DNA of 64,000 nucleotides from Nostoc sp. NMS8. GTDB lineage: Bacteria; Cyanobacteriota; Cyanobacteriia; Cyanobacteriales; Nostocaceae. The notes beneath the pieces are model-generated. The model ran no database searches. It was not told the origin of the DNA and saw nothing but the letters and a program-made list of their open reading frames with translations. Each line of letters opens with the position of its first letter. The first letter of the stretch is position 1. Where the stretch lies: contig NZ_JABXKK010000090.1 of the NCBI RefSeq assembly GCF_017115045.1, positions 124,001-188,000 on the forward strand. The letters run 5' to 3'. Made by a program: the position numbers and the translations under genes. This document shows positions 26,318 through 35,677 of this stretch, piece after piece.

Positions 26318-27190
26318 ATGAGCTTAAACAGCCAAGTTATCGATAAACCGATCTCTCAAGATTTGCCATACGTAGAGGCCAACCTCAATTACCTAGTCCC
26401 GATGGTGGAAAAACCTGTCAACTATACTTATGAACCACCATCAGGTACACCTCGCTCCAATACTGCCTTTCAAACACACAAACTGCGAATCTACAATGCT
26501 CGTTCCATCTCAAAAGATATCTTGCTAGATCAAGAAGGATTTGCATTTACCGAGCATAATACCAATGTTCGCAACTTTTATGACGAAGACGAAGTACGTC
26601 AAGTTTACTATCCAGAAGCAGAGCAATTATTAAAAGAGGTAACAGGTGGAACTAAGGTAGTGATATTCGATCACACTTTGCGTAATGCCGATTTAAGCAA
26701 CCCTGGTGAAAATAAAATTAGGGAACCTGGCAAGCGCGTACACAATGACTTTACTGCTAAATCTGGCTATACAAGGGCGCGCTGGGAGTTAGAAAAAAGA
26801 GGCATAGATAATGATGAGATTGAGGCACTGTTAAAACAACGATTTGCCATCATCAATGTATGGCGGGGAATAGCTGACACAATTCAAGAGTCACCGTTAG
26901 CGCTGACTGATGCACGTACTATTGCACCACCAGAACTTGTAGCAGGTGATTTAGTATATCGCGATCGCATTGGTGAAACTTACGCAGTCACACACAATCC
27001 AGAACATAAATGGTACTACTTCCCTCAAATGCGGCGGAATGAAGCCATATTTATTAAATGTTTTGACTCCGCAGAAGATGGGCCTGCACGTTTTTCTGCC
27101 CACTCAGCCTTTGACGATCCTACTAGTTCAGTAGATGCGCCCGCCAGACAAAGTATTGAGTTGCGAACATTGGTCTTTTATCCTGCATAG
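26318..27190 (+). CDS. CmcJ/NvfI-family oxygenase-like protein
   Basis: A 290-residue protein of the CmcJ/NvfI (cephem-methoxylase-like, gibberellin-desaturase-like) family, a group of Fe(II)/2-oxoglutarate-type oxygenase homologues. The HxD of the iron facial triad is visible as H142-x-D144 (KRVHNDFT). A distal H262 (FSAHSAF) and an Arg in RQSIELRTLVF would complete iron and 2-oxoglutarate binding. The opening NYTYEPPSGTPRSN is typical. A TTG at 26267 is possible but the ATG at 26318 gives the usual family start. It is divergent from the MetQ/DszA/SfnB unit across a shared promoter. The 2-oxoglutarate-dependent sulfonate route (TauD) is a precedent for a sulfur role, but none is shown here. 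Confidence 0.8.
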   Translation: MSLNSQVIDKPISQDLPYVEANLNYLVPMVEKPVNYTYEPPSGTPRSNTAFQTHKLRIYNARSISKDILLDQEGFAFTEHNTNVRNFYDEDEVRQVYYPEAEQLLKEVTGGTKVVIFDHTLRNADLSNPGENKIREPGKRVHNDFTAKSGYTRARWELEKRGIDNDEIEALLKQRFAIINVWRGIADTIQESPLALTDARTIAPPELVAGDLVYRDRIGETYAVTHNPEHKWYYFPQMRRNEAIFIKCFDSAEDGPARFSAHSAFDDPTSSVDAPARQSIELRTLVFYPA

Positions 27191-27251
27191 ATGAGTTAGG
27201 GAGCATCCCGTTTGGATCGCCCTGCGAAGACAGCGCACGCTACGCAAACTA

Positions 27252-27315
27252 GAAATCTGGGGCTATACAAACTAAACCCGCGCAGGCGATCTACGTTTGT
27301 GTAGCCGCGATTTCC
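27252..27315. repeat. Foldback repeat
   Basis: An arm containing GGGCTATACAAAC pairs with GTTTGTGTAGCCGC. A longer relative with the same arms lies at 54419-54560. It sits between the convergent CmcJ-like and cytochrome genes and may end both transcripts. Confidence 0.7.
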
Positions 27316-27329
27316 AATCGCCGATGTTT

Positions 27330-28361
27330 CTATATTTTTTCACCTTCATAAGCAAGAGCTTGATCGCCTGCTTGGGCAAATCTCTGAGCGAGTTCAATTA
27401 ACTGTTGTCGCTCTTGATCGTTAGCAATCCCAGCCGGAGGAGGCATGAGTTTTTCTTTGATTTGGCGCACCGTTTCATGTCGTAAGCTGAGAGCCTGATT
27501 CGGATAATTCAGTATTAGTATAGGATTCTGCTTGGCAGGGTTGTCTGGACTGTGACAAACAACACAAGCATTTTCCCTCAGCTTGACTTCTAATGCCCGA
27601 TAAGCAGCATCAACTTTAGTCACGTATGGGTTGGATGGAGAAAATAAACGTGTATATAGTGTCACATAAGGCTGCTTCTTGCCATTAGCGTCATTCCAAC
27701 CCCATTTCCCATCCCAGGCATGATTTACCTTTGGACGCTTTGGATCAACTACCGCTGAACGTAGCGAACCAATCAGCTTCTTTTGTTCTAGAAAGAAAAG
27801 TAATTCCGTAGTTTGCTGATAAGAATCCCATTTTTTTGATGAGTGCCAGAACGGATAAGGAAAATCTCCAATATCAAGCTGATTCCGAAACTGAGTGGAA
27901 AGGTGGATGACAATCAGATTATTTATCTGTTCAACCTTGGGTTCACCTTTAAACATAAAGGTAGAGAGGTAAATACGTCGCCATACCAAGGGATCAAATT
28001 CGGTTTTTTGATTAGCTTTGAGATTATAGTTACCAACTTTATTTTGAGCGCCCCATAAAAAGGGTACGTTCATCGTTTCGCGCAAGATTGTTAGCTTTGC
28101 GAGTTTGTCAGCGCAGGAGTTGAAGGCAGCTAAATTTTTAGCATCAGAGACAACGGGACAAGCCGCAATAATTTCTTTGCCGACTTTCTTTGCTAGTTCT
28201 ATGTCTGGCGATGTTTCTTGTGCTGATACTGTATTCTTGGTGTTGAATGCTGGGGTTGTAGAGATAAAGAGAGCGATCGCTACTACTATGCTCAGTAACA
28301 CAAACTGCATAGGCGCAGCTTGCCGTAAGTATCGCGAGTAAAATTTCCGAAAATTGGGCAT
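27330..28361 (-). CDS. Secreted c-type cytochrome-like protein
   Basis: A 343-residue exported protein. A signal segment (FVLLSIVVAIALFISTTPAF, about 20-39) is followed by a mature domain with one haem-binding CxxCH (ACVVCHSPDNP, about 264-268) near the C terminus and a possible distal Met ligand in KEKLMPPPAG. The 200 residues before the haem motif contain several Trp and Pro residues and match no family I can name. It should sit in the periplasm or thylakoid lumen and carry one electron. It follows the haloperoxidase-like gene in the same direction, with a palindromic repeat in the 146-bp spacer. Pairing with that enzyme is only a guess. Confidence 0.75.
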   Translation of the reverse strand: MPNFRKFYSRYLRQAAPMQFVLLSIVVAIALFISTTPAFNTKNTVSAQETSPDIELAKKVGKEIIAACPVVSDAKNLAAFNSCADKLAKLTILRETMNVPFLWGAQNKVGNYNLKANQKTEFDPLVWRRIYLSTFMFKGEPKVEQINNLIVIHLSTQFRNQLDIGDFPYPFWHSSKKWDSYQQTTELLFFLEQKKLIGSLRSAVVDPKRPKVNHAWDGKWGWNDANGKKQPYVTLYTRLFSPSNPYVTKVDAAYRALEVKLRENACVVCHSPDNPAKQNPILILNYPNQALSLRHETVRQIKEKLMPPPAGIANDQERQQLIELAQRFAQAGDQALAYEGEKI

Positions 28362-28394
28362 TGGGGAATTCTCAACTTAATAAGATATCCAATC

Positions 28395-28455
28395 TTGTGG
28401 GGTGGGCGACACGATAGCCCAGTAAGCAAAGGCGCTCATGTTGCCCACCCCACAA
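28395..28455. repeat. Palindromic repeat, 13-bp perfect arms
   Basis: TTGTGGGGTGGGC (28395-28407) pairs perfectly with GCCCACCCCACAA (28443-28455), with smaller inner repeats (ATAGCCC/GGCGCTCATG). A half-copy (CTTGTAGGGTGGGCAACATG) lies near 34303-34322. Confidence 0.85.
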
Positions 28456-28507
28456 TAAATAGTTGTTTGGATATTTTTTATTTGGAAGTTTCTAAACAGT
28501 GAAAGCG

Positions 28508-30349
28508 TTAAATCGTGACTTTTGTACCATCAAATTTGGTAAACGTGAAACCTTCAAATTTTTCGCGGAAAGTTAGTTTCTCGTCTTTCAGAATACCAAT
28601 GGCGATCGCTTCGCCAAGGGCTAACGACGCTGCTGCATCTGTGCGCCAGTGAATTCCTGCACTATCACGACCTAAGCCAATATTCGCCGCTAGTTTGTTC
28701 AATTCGCCGCCCACAGTCAATGGTGGCCCTTGATATGGAATCAACTTGGTGGGATCTTTGGGATCGGGCACTACCGGATTGGGAATCACATAATTCTCAT
28801 CAAATAGGGCCTTCAAGATTGTGACGCTAGCACCGGCTGATACCGAAGCGCCGCCTGGATAAGAAGAATGCAACGGTGCCCCTTCGGGGAAGGCTTGTGG
28901 TAGCAGGTAGGATTTATTTTTGCTGAAGAAGCGATCGAGTGCTTCTGACTTGAAAACTTCAGAGTTAATCGGATGGTTGGTTTTATTCACCTTGTTGTTG
29001 TGAACCAACCCACCATAAGCCTCGGCTCGTAGACGACGATGTACATAATACTTTTGCCAATAAGCCGCTCTAATTGCATGAGGACTAACCCAACCGATCA
29101 GAGATTGTGAATACCCTGGGCCAAATGTTCCAGAACCACTAGATTGTGTCTTCGACTTGTTGTAAGGATTGCCAGCATTGTAAGGTGAACCAACACCGCC
29201 AGCTAGGGGATTATCACTGACTGGCTTGGCGAGTAGAATCAAAGCTGCATTTGTATAGACTGGTGGTGGGGTATGGGCAATCTCTGACTGGTCGCGCCCG
29301 TTGATAAAGTAGCGACGGGTTGAGTCAAACTTAATCGTTCGACCAGAATCGCCACCATTTTGTACTAGCAACCACTCGTCATAGTTAGTTTGGAAACTGT
29401 TTTCGGGAACAGCTAAAGGAACACGGTTAAGTTGAGCATAACTATGGGTTCCTGCGGGTATTGGACGCAGTAAAAATTGGGAGACATAAGGGCCCACATC
29501 TACCCCTGGTAGGGTGTGATAAATCGTTTTACCAGAGGCATCAACGTAGATCGCAGTGCCTCGAAACAGCAGTTCGGGTGTAACCCGTCCGTTTTGTTTA
29601 GGCCCTTTAAATGCTGATAACCGATTCAGATCCTTAACTGCCGCCAGAATCAGCGGGTTAGTTGTATCATTACGGAATTCGCTAAAAGGTACATCCTGTA
29701 AGAGTTGTTGCCAAGCAATTTCCAGGAATTCAGCCCCCTGTTCTGCACTATCCAGGGTGGGTGGTACTGGAATCGCCAATTGACAAGTATTCACTCCACT
29801 CAAGCTAATTGCTAATGGGGTGAGCGGTTGTACCAGCTTCCGTTTGCCACCCAGAATTATTTTTTCATACTCGTTGGGATCGCCAGATTTCAGCGCATTA
29901 ATCAAAGATTGATAAGCCTTCAGATCGACTTCGCCCAGTTGATTATGGGGCAATCCTCGTGTATCTGTGGCAATTTTGTTGGCGTACTTCGCCTCATCTC
30001 CGTTGGTGGGATGGGGAGGAATGGGAATTTCCCGATTAACTTTGGCTGCTGTTGTACGTACTTGAAAGGCTTTCTCGCGCAAGTCGCTATAGTTTGGCTT
30101 GACAGCAGGTTCCTGAGCCTGGACAATATTTTCTCCTTTCTTCGAGGAAAAGGATGAGCTAAAAACCCCGGCGACAACACTAGCTGCACTAAATAAGCCA
30201 GCGCGACCGAGAAATGAGCGTCTGCTAGCACGACCAAGAAATAATCTTCTACTACCTGCGTTAGTTTGAAATTGCTTAGTTTTTCTTATTTCACTATCAG
30301 CCTGAGCATTTTCTTTAGAATCTTGATGAGAATTGGGATCTGCTTGCAT
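28508..30349 (-). CDS. Vanadium-haloperoxidase-like protein (PAP2 superfamily), Tat-exported
   Basis: A 613-residue protein with the vanadate/phosphate-binding set of bacterial vanadium haloperoxidases and related phosphatases: WQKYYVHRRLRAE (near 420), SYPGGASVSAG (near 496) and the SxxxHW region GRDSAGIHWRTD (near 563). Classical enzymes have PSGH at the second motif; here it is PGGAS, so activity is uncertain. The N terminus carries a Tat motif twice (SRRLFLGRA at 33-41, SRRSFLGRA at 42-50) before a hydrophobic stretch, so the protein leaves the cytoplasm folded. It would oxidise halides or sulfides with H2O2, or act as a phosphatase. It is transcribed leftward toward a c-type cytochrome. 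Confidence 0.82.
   Translation of the reverse strand: MQADPNSHQDSKENAQADSEIRKTKQFQTNAGSRRLFLGRASRRSFLGRAGLFSAASVVAGVFSSSFSSKKGENIVQAQEPAVKPNYSDLREKAFQVRTTAAKVNREIPIPPHPTNGDEAKYANKIATDTRGLPHNQLGEVDLKAYQSLINALKSGDPNEYEKIILGGKRKLVQPLTPLAISLSGVNTCQLAIPVPPTLDSAEQGAEFLEIAWQQLLQDVPFSEFRNDTTNPLILAAVKDLNRLSAFKGPKQNGRVTPELLFRGTAIYVDASGKTIYHTLPGVDVGPYVSQFLLRPIPAGTHSYAQLNRVPLAVPENSFQTNYDEWLLVQNGGDSGRTIKFDSTRRYFINGRDQSEIAHTPPPVYTNAALILLAKPVSDNPLAGGVGSPYNAGNPYNKSKTQSSGSGTFGPGYSQSLIGWVSPHAIRAAYWQKYYVHRRLRAEAYGGLVHNNKVNKTNHPINSEVFKSEALDRFFSKNKSYLLPQAFPEGAPLHSSYPGGASVSAGASVTILKALFDENYVIPNPVVPDPKDPTKLIPYQGPPLTVGGELNKLAANIGLGRDSAGIHWRTDAAASLALGEAIAIGILKDEKLTFREKFEGFTFTKFDGTKVTI
30200..30253. repeat. 27-bp duplication of the Tat motif
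   Basis: Two 27-bp units (30200-30226 and 30227-30253) encode SRRxFLGRA in tandem within the signal of the haloperoxidase-like protein. The units have diverged at several positions, so the duplication is not recent. Confidence 0.8.
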
Positions 30350-31092
30350 CTAAGTTGTTCTCCACTGGCAAAAAATAATTCAAAAATCCAGGCATGAGTA
30401 AATACATGAGCGGCTAAAAGCTAGAATGACTTTGAGCCACACACGGAATACCCACCTCTATAAAAAGATGGCAATCTCACTGAATTTGTAATGAAATCTG
30501 GGATTGTTCTACTAGCAAGTAACTTGCATTGGAGATTGTTTTCCCGACAATTATGTAAGTATTTAATGCTAATACTCAAGCTCTTATCGCATGGTTATTA
30601 CACTTCCGTAGTCTGAATCAGTCCGATAGCTTGTTGCCAAGATTCAAGAGTCGCTATATGAGCTGCACTTTCTTCCAGTCAGACTGCAAATATCTGTAAG
30701 TCTATCGGTTTACCGTATTTTGATGTTAAATCAGACTTTCTCACAAACGGCGATCAAAATCAAGAGGTTTTTACAATAAACTTGCCAAGAGCCTGAAAGT
30801 CCTAGAGGAGTTACGGCAGAACAAGATGAGGAGTGGGGGAAGAAGTTTTCATTCGTTCGTTCTGGCCGAACCTTCCGTGGGGTCTAACTTGCAAATACCT
30901 TGTTTTTTGCTGCTCGCTGTGTGATACTTTCGTTTAAATTAACAAATAACATAAATCTTTTAAACAAGGTAAAAAATAATCATGATACTCAAGAGATTTA
31001 GAACGTGAATTTTATTAATTGGATTAATACTAATTTGATAAAGCTTTGTATAAGGAAGAGAAGTTTAACTGAACTGTATTGGCTTTTAGAGT
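30350..31092. promoter_or_regulatory. 743-bp divergent spacer with motif A
   Basis: No gene was seen. It separates the haloperoxidase-like gene from the rightward SsuC-like permease. At 30694-30721 lie CTGTAAGTC and TCGGTTTACCGTATTTT, the best copy of a motif repeated elsewhere in the island; CAAGAGGTTTTTACAATAAA follows at 30761. A TGAACTGTATTGG end-like fragment of the 136-bp element lies near 31068. Confidence 0.5.
30705..30717. promoter_or_regulatory. Recurrent motif TCGGTTTACCGTA (site A)
   Basis: The 13-bp motif has inverted halves CGGT and ACCG. It is identical, in reverse complement, to 52957-52969 and close to 54098-54110 and 54144-54153. I infer an operator for a dimeric regulator, perhaps LysR-type, of the organosulfur genes. 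Confidence 0.45.
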
Positions 31093-31926
31093 ATGAAATT
31101 GGTGAGTCGAACAACAGCAAATTCTAATAAATTTGAGAAGTTATATGCCGATCTCAAAGCTAGTAGTACTTTCAGGCGCGGAGTAATTTTTTGTAGCTTA
31201 TTGATTTTTTGGCAATTGTATGTATGGATTGCCCAAGTTCCCGCCTTACTGATTCCTGGCCCGATAGCAGTTTTAGAAGCACTGTGGCACGACTTATTGA
31301 GTCAAAAACTGCTGCAAGCAACACTCAGTACTTTGTCTGTGTTATGTATCGGTATGGTTTTGGGTGTGATTGTGGGTACGGCTTTAGCAGCTTTCGCCAA
31401 AGTTTCTCGTTTTGGTCAAGATTTGCTAATTGTGATGAGTTCGATGCTGAATCCCTTACCTGCGATCGCTATTTTACCCCTAGTGATGATTTGGTTTGGG
31501 TTCACTTCTGTTTCTATTATCATAGTTACTGCCCATGCGACAACTTGGCCAATTGCCCTGAATACAGAAATGGGACTTAGTACTATCAACCCAACGGTTC
31601 TTATGGTGGGGAAAAACCTTGGTCTAGATGGTTTTAAACTGATTCGAGAAATTATGCTCCCTGCTGCATTACCTCACATCTTAACAGGCTTAAGAACTGC
31701 TTGGGCTTTTGGTTGGCGTACCGTAATTGCCGCTGAATTAATATTTGGTTCAGGAGGTGCTACCAGCGGTTTGGGATGGCAGATTAATAATAGTCGCTAC
31801 TTCCTACAAACCGATCGCGTATTTGCCGGATTAGTGGTAATTGCAATTTTGGGTTTAGCTGTCAATTATCTTTTTCAATTAATTGAAATCAACACAGTGC
31901 AAAAATGGGGTATGAAACGTAATTAA
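31093..31926 (+). CDS. SsuC/TauC-type ABC permease (orphan)
   Basis: A 277-residue membrane permease of the sulfonate/nitrate/taurine uptake family with about six hydrophobic segments. The EAA loop reads MVGKNLGLDGFKLIREIMLPAALPHILTGLR, followed by AWRxxIAAE-like FGWRTVIAAELIFG typical of SsuC/TauC. It would form the channel for sulfonate-type compounds. Neither an SsuB/TauB ATPase nor a binding protein is adjacent. The two SsuA-like lipoproteins at 43.9-46.2 kb are its natural partners, and the ATPase must be supplied from outside the window. The start MKLVSRTTAN is the first ATG in frame. Confidence 0.88.
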   Translation: MKLVSRTTANSNKFEKLYADLKASSTFRRGVIFCSLLIFWQLYVWIAQVPALLIPGPIAVLEALWHDLLSQKLLQATLSTLSVLCIGMVLGVIVGTALAAFAKVSRFGQDLLIVMSSMLNPLPAIAILPLVMIWFGFTSVSIIIVTAHATTWPIALNTEMGLSTINPTVLMVGKNLGLDGFKLIREIMLPAALPHILTGLRTAWAFGWRTVIAAELIFGSGGATSGLGWQINNSRYFLQTDRVFAGLVVIAILGLAVNYLFQLIEINTVQKWGMKRN

Positions 31927-32075
31927 ACAGTTGATAGAATTAGGCGATTGTCTCTACAAAACATCTAATCACAACGAACTTAGTACAACTTTGCATAAGT
32001 TCATAACTTTTTTAAACGCAGAGGTACGCAGAGTTTTGCCAAAGTTAATTCGCTATGAATTAATGAAATGCTGTA

Positions 32076-32217
32076 CTTAGTACACGTCACCTAAAAGAGG
32101 TTCGGAAATATCGAGGGTTGATGTTGGTTTTCACTATGTACTCCTACGGGGATCTTGCTACCACCCAACCTACGAATGATTCAATTCCATACTCTTTTTT
32201 GGGTGGGCTGTACTTAG
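32076..32217. mobile_element. 142-bp MITE-like element, left copy
   Basis: Ends CTTAGTACACG and GGGCTGTACTTAG are inverted over about 9 bp. The body shares most of its length with 33658-33800 (for example CTTGCTACCACCCAAC), in the same orientation. Its right end supplies the TAA stop codon of the MFS gene that follows. Confidence 0.85.
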
Positions 32218-33533
32218 CCTTTATTTGACTGTGGAAGTAACCCCAACTGAGCGTAAATTGGATCTACTATTTTTCCTATTTTTGGGAGTTGTCTACTAAA
32301 GAAATATGCTCCTAAAATACAACAGATACCACCAAACATTAAAGCGTTGCTAACACCAAAGTAACCTGCCAATGCTCCAAAAAATAAATTACCAAAAGGC
32401 AGTATTCCTAAAAAACCAGTTGTAAAGATACTAGTTACTCTACCTCTTTTATCTTCTTCAAGCAGAATTGATTGCATAAAGTTACTAATTGAAGCCAAGG
32501 TGAGACTATTATTCATACCGATGATAAACATGAATATTAGACAAGTATTTAAATTAGTTGAGCGGGAAAAAATTATCAAACCTAAACCTAAAATGGCTGT
32601 AGAACTTGCGATGATTGTTCCTAATCCCATGATATTTTTTCTGGAAATGAGATAAACACCTGAAATTATAGAACCAAGTGCCGAAGCTGTCATCAGATAA
32701 CCCATAGTTTCTGCGTTACCTTTCAAAACCTCTTGAGCAAAAATTGGTACTAAATTGACGTAGGTCATCCCCATAAAGCAGACAATAATTTGCAATATTA
32801 ATAAGTATTTAATTGGCAAGAATTTGTATGCATAAACAAACCCTTCTTTGAGGTTGTTCCAAATTTGGGACTTGTGATTAGATGCATTATGTATAACTGG
32901 GTTTACTTTGACAGTTAAGATTGCAGATACAAAGGGTAGATAACTAATACTATCTACGAGAAAACAGGAAGCTGCACCAGACCTAGCAATCACTAAACCC
33001 CCAATCATCGGACTAACAAACTTTGCTGTGTTAATCAAGAATGAATGGGAAGCCAATGCACTATAAGTATCTGATTTTTTATCCAAAAGTCTGGGAATAA
33101 TTACCTGACGTGCTGGTAAATCAAAAGCTTTTACCGTTCCCTGAAGCGTACCAATGAGAATAATCCATACAACGTTAATGTTACCACTAAGAGTTAGAAA
33201 CGTTAGGGTAGAAGATAGCAAAATAGATACTAGTTGAGTAGTTAATAAGACATATCGTAAGTTCCAACGGTCTAACAAAACTCCTACTAAAGGAGTAATA
33301 ACTAAGCCCATCGCTTGATTTGTAAACCCAGCTACACCAACTAATACAGCCGAATTAGTTAGTTGATAAACTAGCCATACTAAAGCAATTTGAGTCATCC
33401 AAGACCCAAAAAAAGATAAACTTTCGCCAATAACAAAACAAGAAAAGTTTACCGACTTAAGCGCAGGTGGAAGTTCAAAAGAAACAAACTTGAGCTTTTC
33501 TTTTTGGAAGTTTTCTCTATTACTTGGTATCAT
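32214..33533 (-). CDS. MFS transporter, MFS_3 (exporter-like) group
   Basis: A 439-residue major-facilitator protein with about 11-12 hydrophobic helices. Loop motif A-like sequences read GVLLDRWNLRYVLL (about 80-95), and QGTVKAFDLPARQVIIPRL is typical of the MFS_3/EntS-like exporters. The substrate is unknown; many relatives export siderophores or drugs. Base composition is more AT-rich than neighbouring genes. It is enclosed by two direct copies of a 142-bp element, and its stop codon lies inside the left copy, so the reading frame end may have been changed by the insertion. It could have arrived as a separate cassette. Confidence 0.88.
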   Translation of the reverse strand: MIPSNRENFQKEKLKFVSFELPPALKSVNFSCFVIGESLSFFGSWMTQIALVWLVYQLTNSAVLVGVAGFTNQAMGLVITPLVGVLLDRWNLRYVLLTTQLVSILLSSTLTFLTLSGNINVVWIILIGTLQGTVKAFDLPARQVIIPRLLDKKSDTYSALASHSFLINTAKFVSPMIGGLVIARSGAASCFLVDSISYLPFVSAILTVKVNPVIHNASNHKSQIWNNLKEGFVYAYKFLPIKYLLILQIIVCFMGMTYVNLVPIFAQEVLKGNAETMGYLMTASALGSIISGVYLISRKNIMGLGTIIASSTAILGLGLIIFSRSTNLNTCLIFMFIIGMNNSLTLASISNFMQSILLEEDKRGRVTSIFTTGFLGILPFGNLFFGALAGYFGVSNALMFGGICCILGAYFFSRQLPKIGKIVDPIYAQLGLLPQSNKG

Positions 33534-33657
33534 GATTCTTTCCCTGATTAAAAGTTCTTGCAGCCCTATTTTGTCAGAAGAGACTTCAGTTGAAAATCTG
33601 AGTTAGTAGTTTGTATTCAGCGATAAATCGCTCAATTTCAAGGGTTAAAGCCGCTTA

Positions 33658-33800
33658 CTAAGTACACGTCACCGTAAAATTGGTTCGGAAAAATTGACGG
33701 TTGATGTTGGGTTTCACTGCGTACCCCTGCGGGTATCTTGCTACCACCCAACTTACGAATGATTAAATTCCATACTCTTTTTGTGGCGGGCTGTACTTAG
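33658..33800. mobile_element. 143-bp MITE-like element, right copy
   Basis: It begins CTAAGTACACGTCACC and ends GGGCTGTACTTAG. It matches the element at 32076-32217 throughout and lies upstream of the MFS gene in the same orientation, so the gene is bracketed. Confidence 0.85.
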
Positions 33801-34609
33801 CTAGAAACTTTTGTAATCCCTCAAAATTAATCAGACAGACTACCATAGCCTAAAAGTTTTCATCTTACTTCGCTGTATTTACGTAGCATCGTTTTGCGTT
33901 CACTCTGTTCATGCTTTTTCCTTTATTTCGATAAGATAATTTGCACAGACAAGGACACTAATAGAGACATTGCAAGGCAACGTCTCTATTAATTTTTATG
34001 ATGAAGTTTTAGCAAACCTGCATATTACCAGCCCTAAATGAGTATTAGCAAGACTTAATGTTCGCAAAACAGAAAGTTTGTATACTTACTATTAGAATAA
34101 AAAAATGCCGATAGTACGACTAGAGTATGTATCATATCATGTCTGGTCGAATATGTAAGTATGTTGTAACAGCATGGCGGGAATAAACATACTATTTCAA
34201 ATGGCGCAAGAGCTTGGAATACGATTCTTTTGACTTTTGACTTCCGCCTTGCGGTACTAGCCATTGCAGAGTTAGGTACTTCCAAGAAATAAATTACCCA
34301 ATCTTGTAGGGTGGGCAACATGAGCGCCCAGCTTATGCAATTTAAATGTGGAACAGCTTAAAATCTCTTGTTTTTCTCAGCCCTCTCCGTGTCTCTGCGG
34401 TTTAAAAGTAATTTATTTAACTACAGAGAACAGAGAGAGAAGAGTTTTTCAGATGACGTGAAAATTCATAAGGCAGAAGGAACTCACGTTTAAAAACGTG
34501 AGATTGAAGCAAAGTTTTCATTCTTTCCTCCTGCCGACGCTCGCGGACTCGCTAATGCTGCGCTATCTTGCCCTCTGCCTTCTCTTGTAAGAATTTTGTA
34601 TGGGTGAAA
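33801..34609. other. 809-bp spacer, repeats and hairpins, no gene seen
   Basis: A stem-loop at 33959-33991 (arms TAATAGAGAC and GTCTCTATTA, followed by ATTTTT) looks like a transcription terminator. A 20-bp hairpin lies at 34483-34502 (CTCACG/CGTGAG). Half-copies of the GGGTGGGC palindrome (34303-34330) and an ATATCATGTC end (34133-34142) are present. A short open frame at 34055-34321 overlaps these repeats and is not coding. Confidence 0.55.
33959..33991. terminator. Possible terminator hairpin
   Basis: TAATAGAGAC and GTCTCTATTA form a perfect 10-bp stem, with TTGC/GCAA extending it inside the loop; a T-run (ATTTTT) follows on the plus strand. Similar GAGACG/CGTCTC repeats are widespread in this genome, so it may simply be a repeat. 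Confidence 0.4.
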
Positions 34610-35677
34610 TTATAGCCAAGCGCGATCATATTGAACAGGCCAGAGTTTATCGTGTCCTAGCTGTTTGGCTGCCAGATGTGGCCAGTAAGGATTGCGGAGG
34701 AGTTCACGTCCTAACAGCACTATATCAGCTACTTCTGTACGAATAATTTCGTCAGCTTGTTCAGGGGATGTAATTAAGCCCACGGCTCCTGTATGAATAT
34801 TAGCTTCGCGGCGGATGCGTTCGGCAAACTCAGTCTGATAACCAGGTTTAATTGGTATATGAACGCCTGGTATAGTACCGCCTGAGGAAGTATCGATGAG
34901 ATCGACTCCTAGAGATTTGAGTTTGTCGCTTAAAGCGATACTTTGCTCAATGTCCCAGCCATTGTCTACCCAATCGGTGGCGGAGATGCGTACCCAGAGT
35001 GGATGTGTTTGGGGCCAAACTTCTCGGACTGCTTGAACTACTTCTCTGAGGAGACGAGTCCGGTTTTCAAAGCTACCACCATAATCATCTTGACGCTGGT
35101 TAGAAAGGGGTGAGAGAAATTGGTGCAGTAGATAACCGTGGGCGGCATGGATTTCCACTAGTTTGAAACCAGCTTGTAGAGAACGTTTAGCGGCTTGGGC
35201 GAAGGCATCAATAACTTCTTGAATTCCCTCAAGGCTGAGGGCTTCTGGAACTGGGCTATCTTGGCTAAAAGCGATCGCACTACTCGAAATTAAGGGCCGC
35301 CAACCTTCCTGAGATTCATCTAGTGCTTTTCCTCCCTTACTCGGTTTGGCAGTGCTGGCCTTTCTACCTGCGTGAGCAAGTTGAATACCCGCAACAGCGC
35401 CAAAGTTATGAATTAATGCCACAGTCTTAGCTAAACTTTCTATATGGGAATCTGACCAAATTCCCAAATCTTGCGGGCTAATGCGTCCGCGCGGCTCCAC
35501 AGCTGCCGCTTCTGTGATCACTATCCCAGCACCGCCAACTGCGCGAGAGGCTAGATGAATAAAGTGCCAATCGTTAGCATATCCATTTGTACTGGAATAT
35601 TGACACATCGGTGAAACGGCGATGCGGTTGCGAAAGGTAACTTCACGAATTTTGAATGGTTCAAACAGATGTGCCAT
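34610..35677 (-). CDS. Old yellow enzyme family reductase (YqjM/NamA-like)
   Basis: A 355-residue FMN-dependent NAD(P)H oxidoreductase. The YqjM class is shown by C25 in SPMCQYS, the HAGRKAS loop near 104, the substrate-binding pair in EIHAAHGYLLHQFLSP, and GAVGLITSPEQADEII near the FMN phosphate. The enzyme reduces activated C=C bonds in the cytoplasm, and in an island rich in reduced-flavin oxygenases it might also process their products. It is the last of a leftward run of genes from 46.2 kb, separated from the MFS gene by a 299-bp repeat-rich spacer. Confidence 0.92.
   Translation of the reverse strand: MAHLFEPFKIREVTFRNRIAVSPMCQYSSTNGYANDWHFIHLASRAVGGAGIVITEAAAVEPRGRISPQDLGIWSDSHIESLAKTVALIHNFGAVAGIQLAHAGRKASTAKPSKGGKALDESQEGWRPLISSSAIAFSQDSPVPEALSLEGIQEVIDAFAQAAKRSLQAGFKLVEIHAAHGYLLHQFLSPLSNQRQDDYGGSFENRTRLLREVVQAVREVWPQTHPLWVRISATDWVDNGWDIEQSIALSDKLKSLGVDLIDTSSGGTIPGVHIPIKPGYQTEFAERIRREANIHTGAVGLITSPEQADEIIRTEVADIVLLGRELLRNPYWPHLAAKQLGHDKLWPVQYDRAWL

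Noticed and set aside
28508..30349. Firm call of bromo- or chloroperoxidase
   Set aside because: The PSGH motif is replaced by PGGAS, so halide oxidation cannot be assumed.
34055..34321. 88-residue minus-strand ORF
   Set aside because: It runs through repeat fragments and has no coding character.
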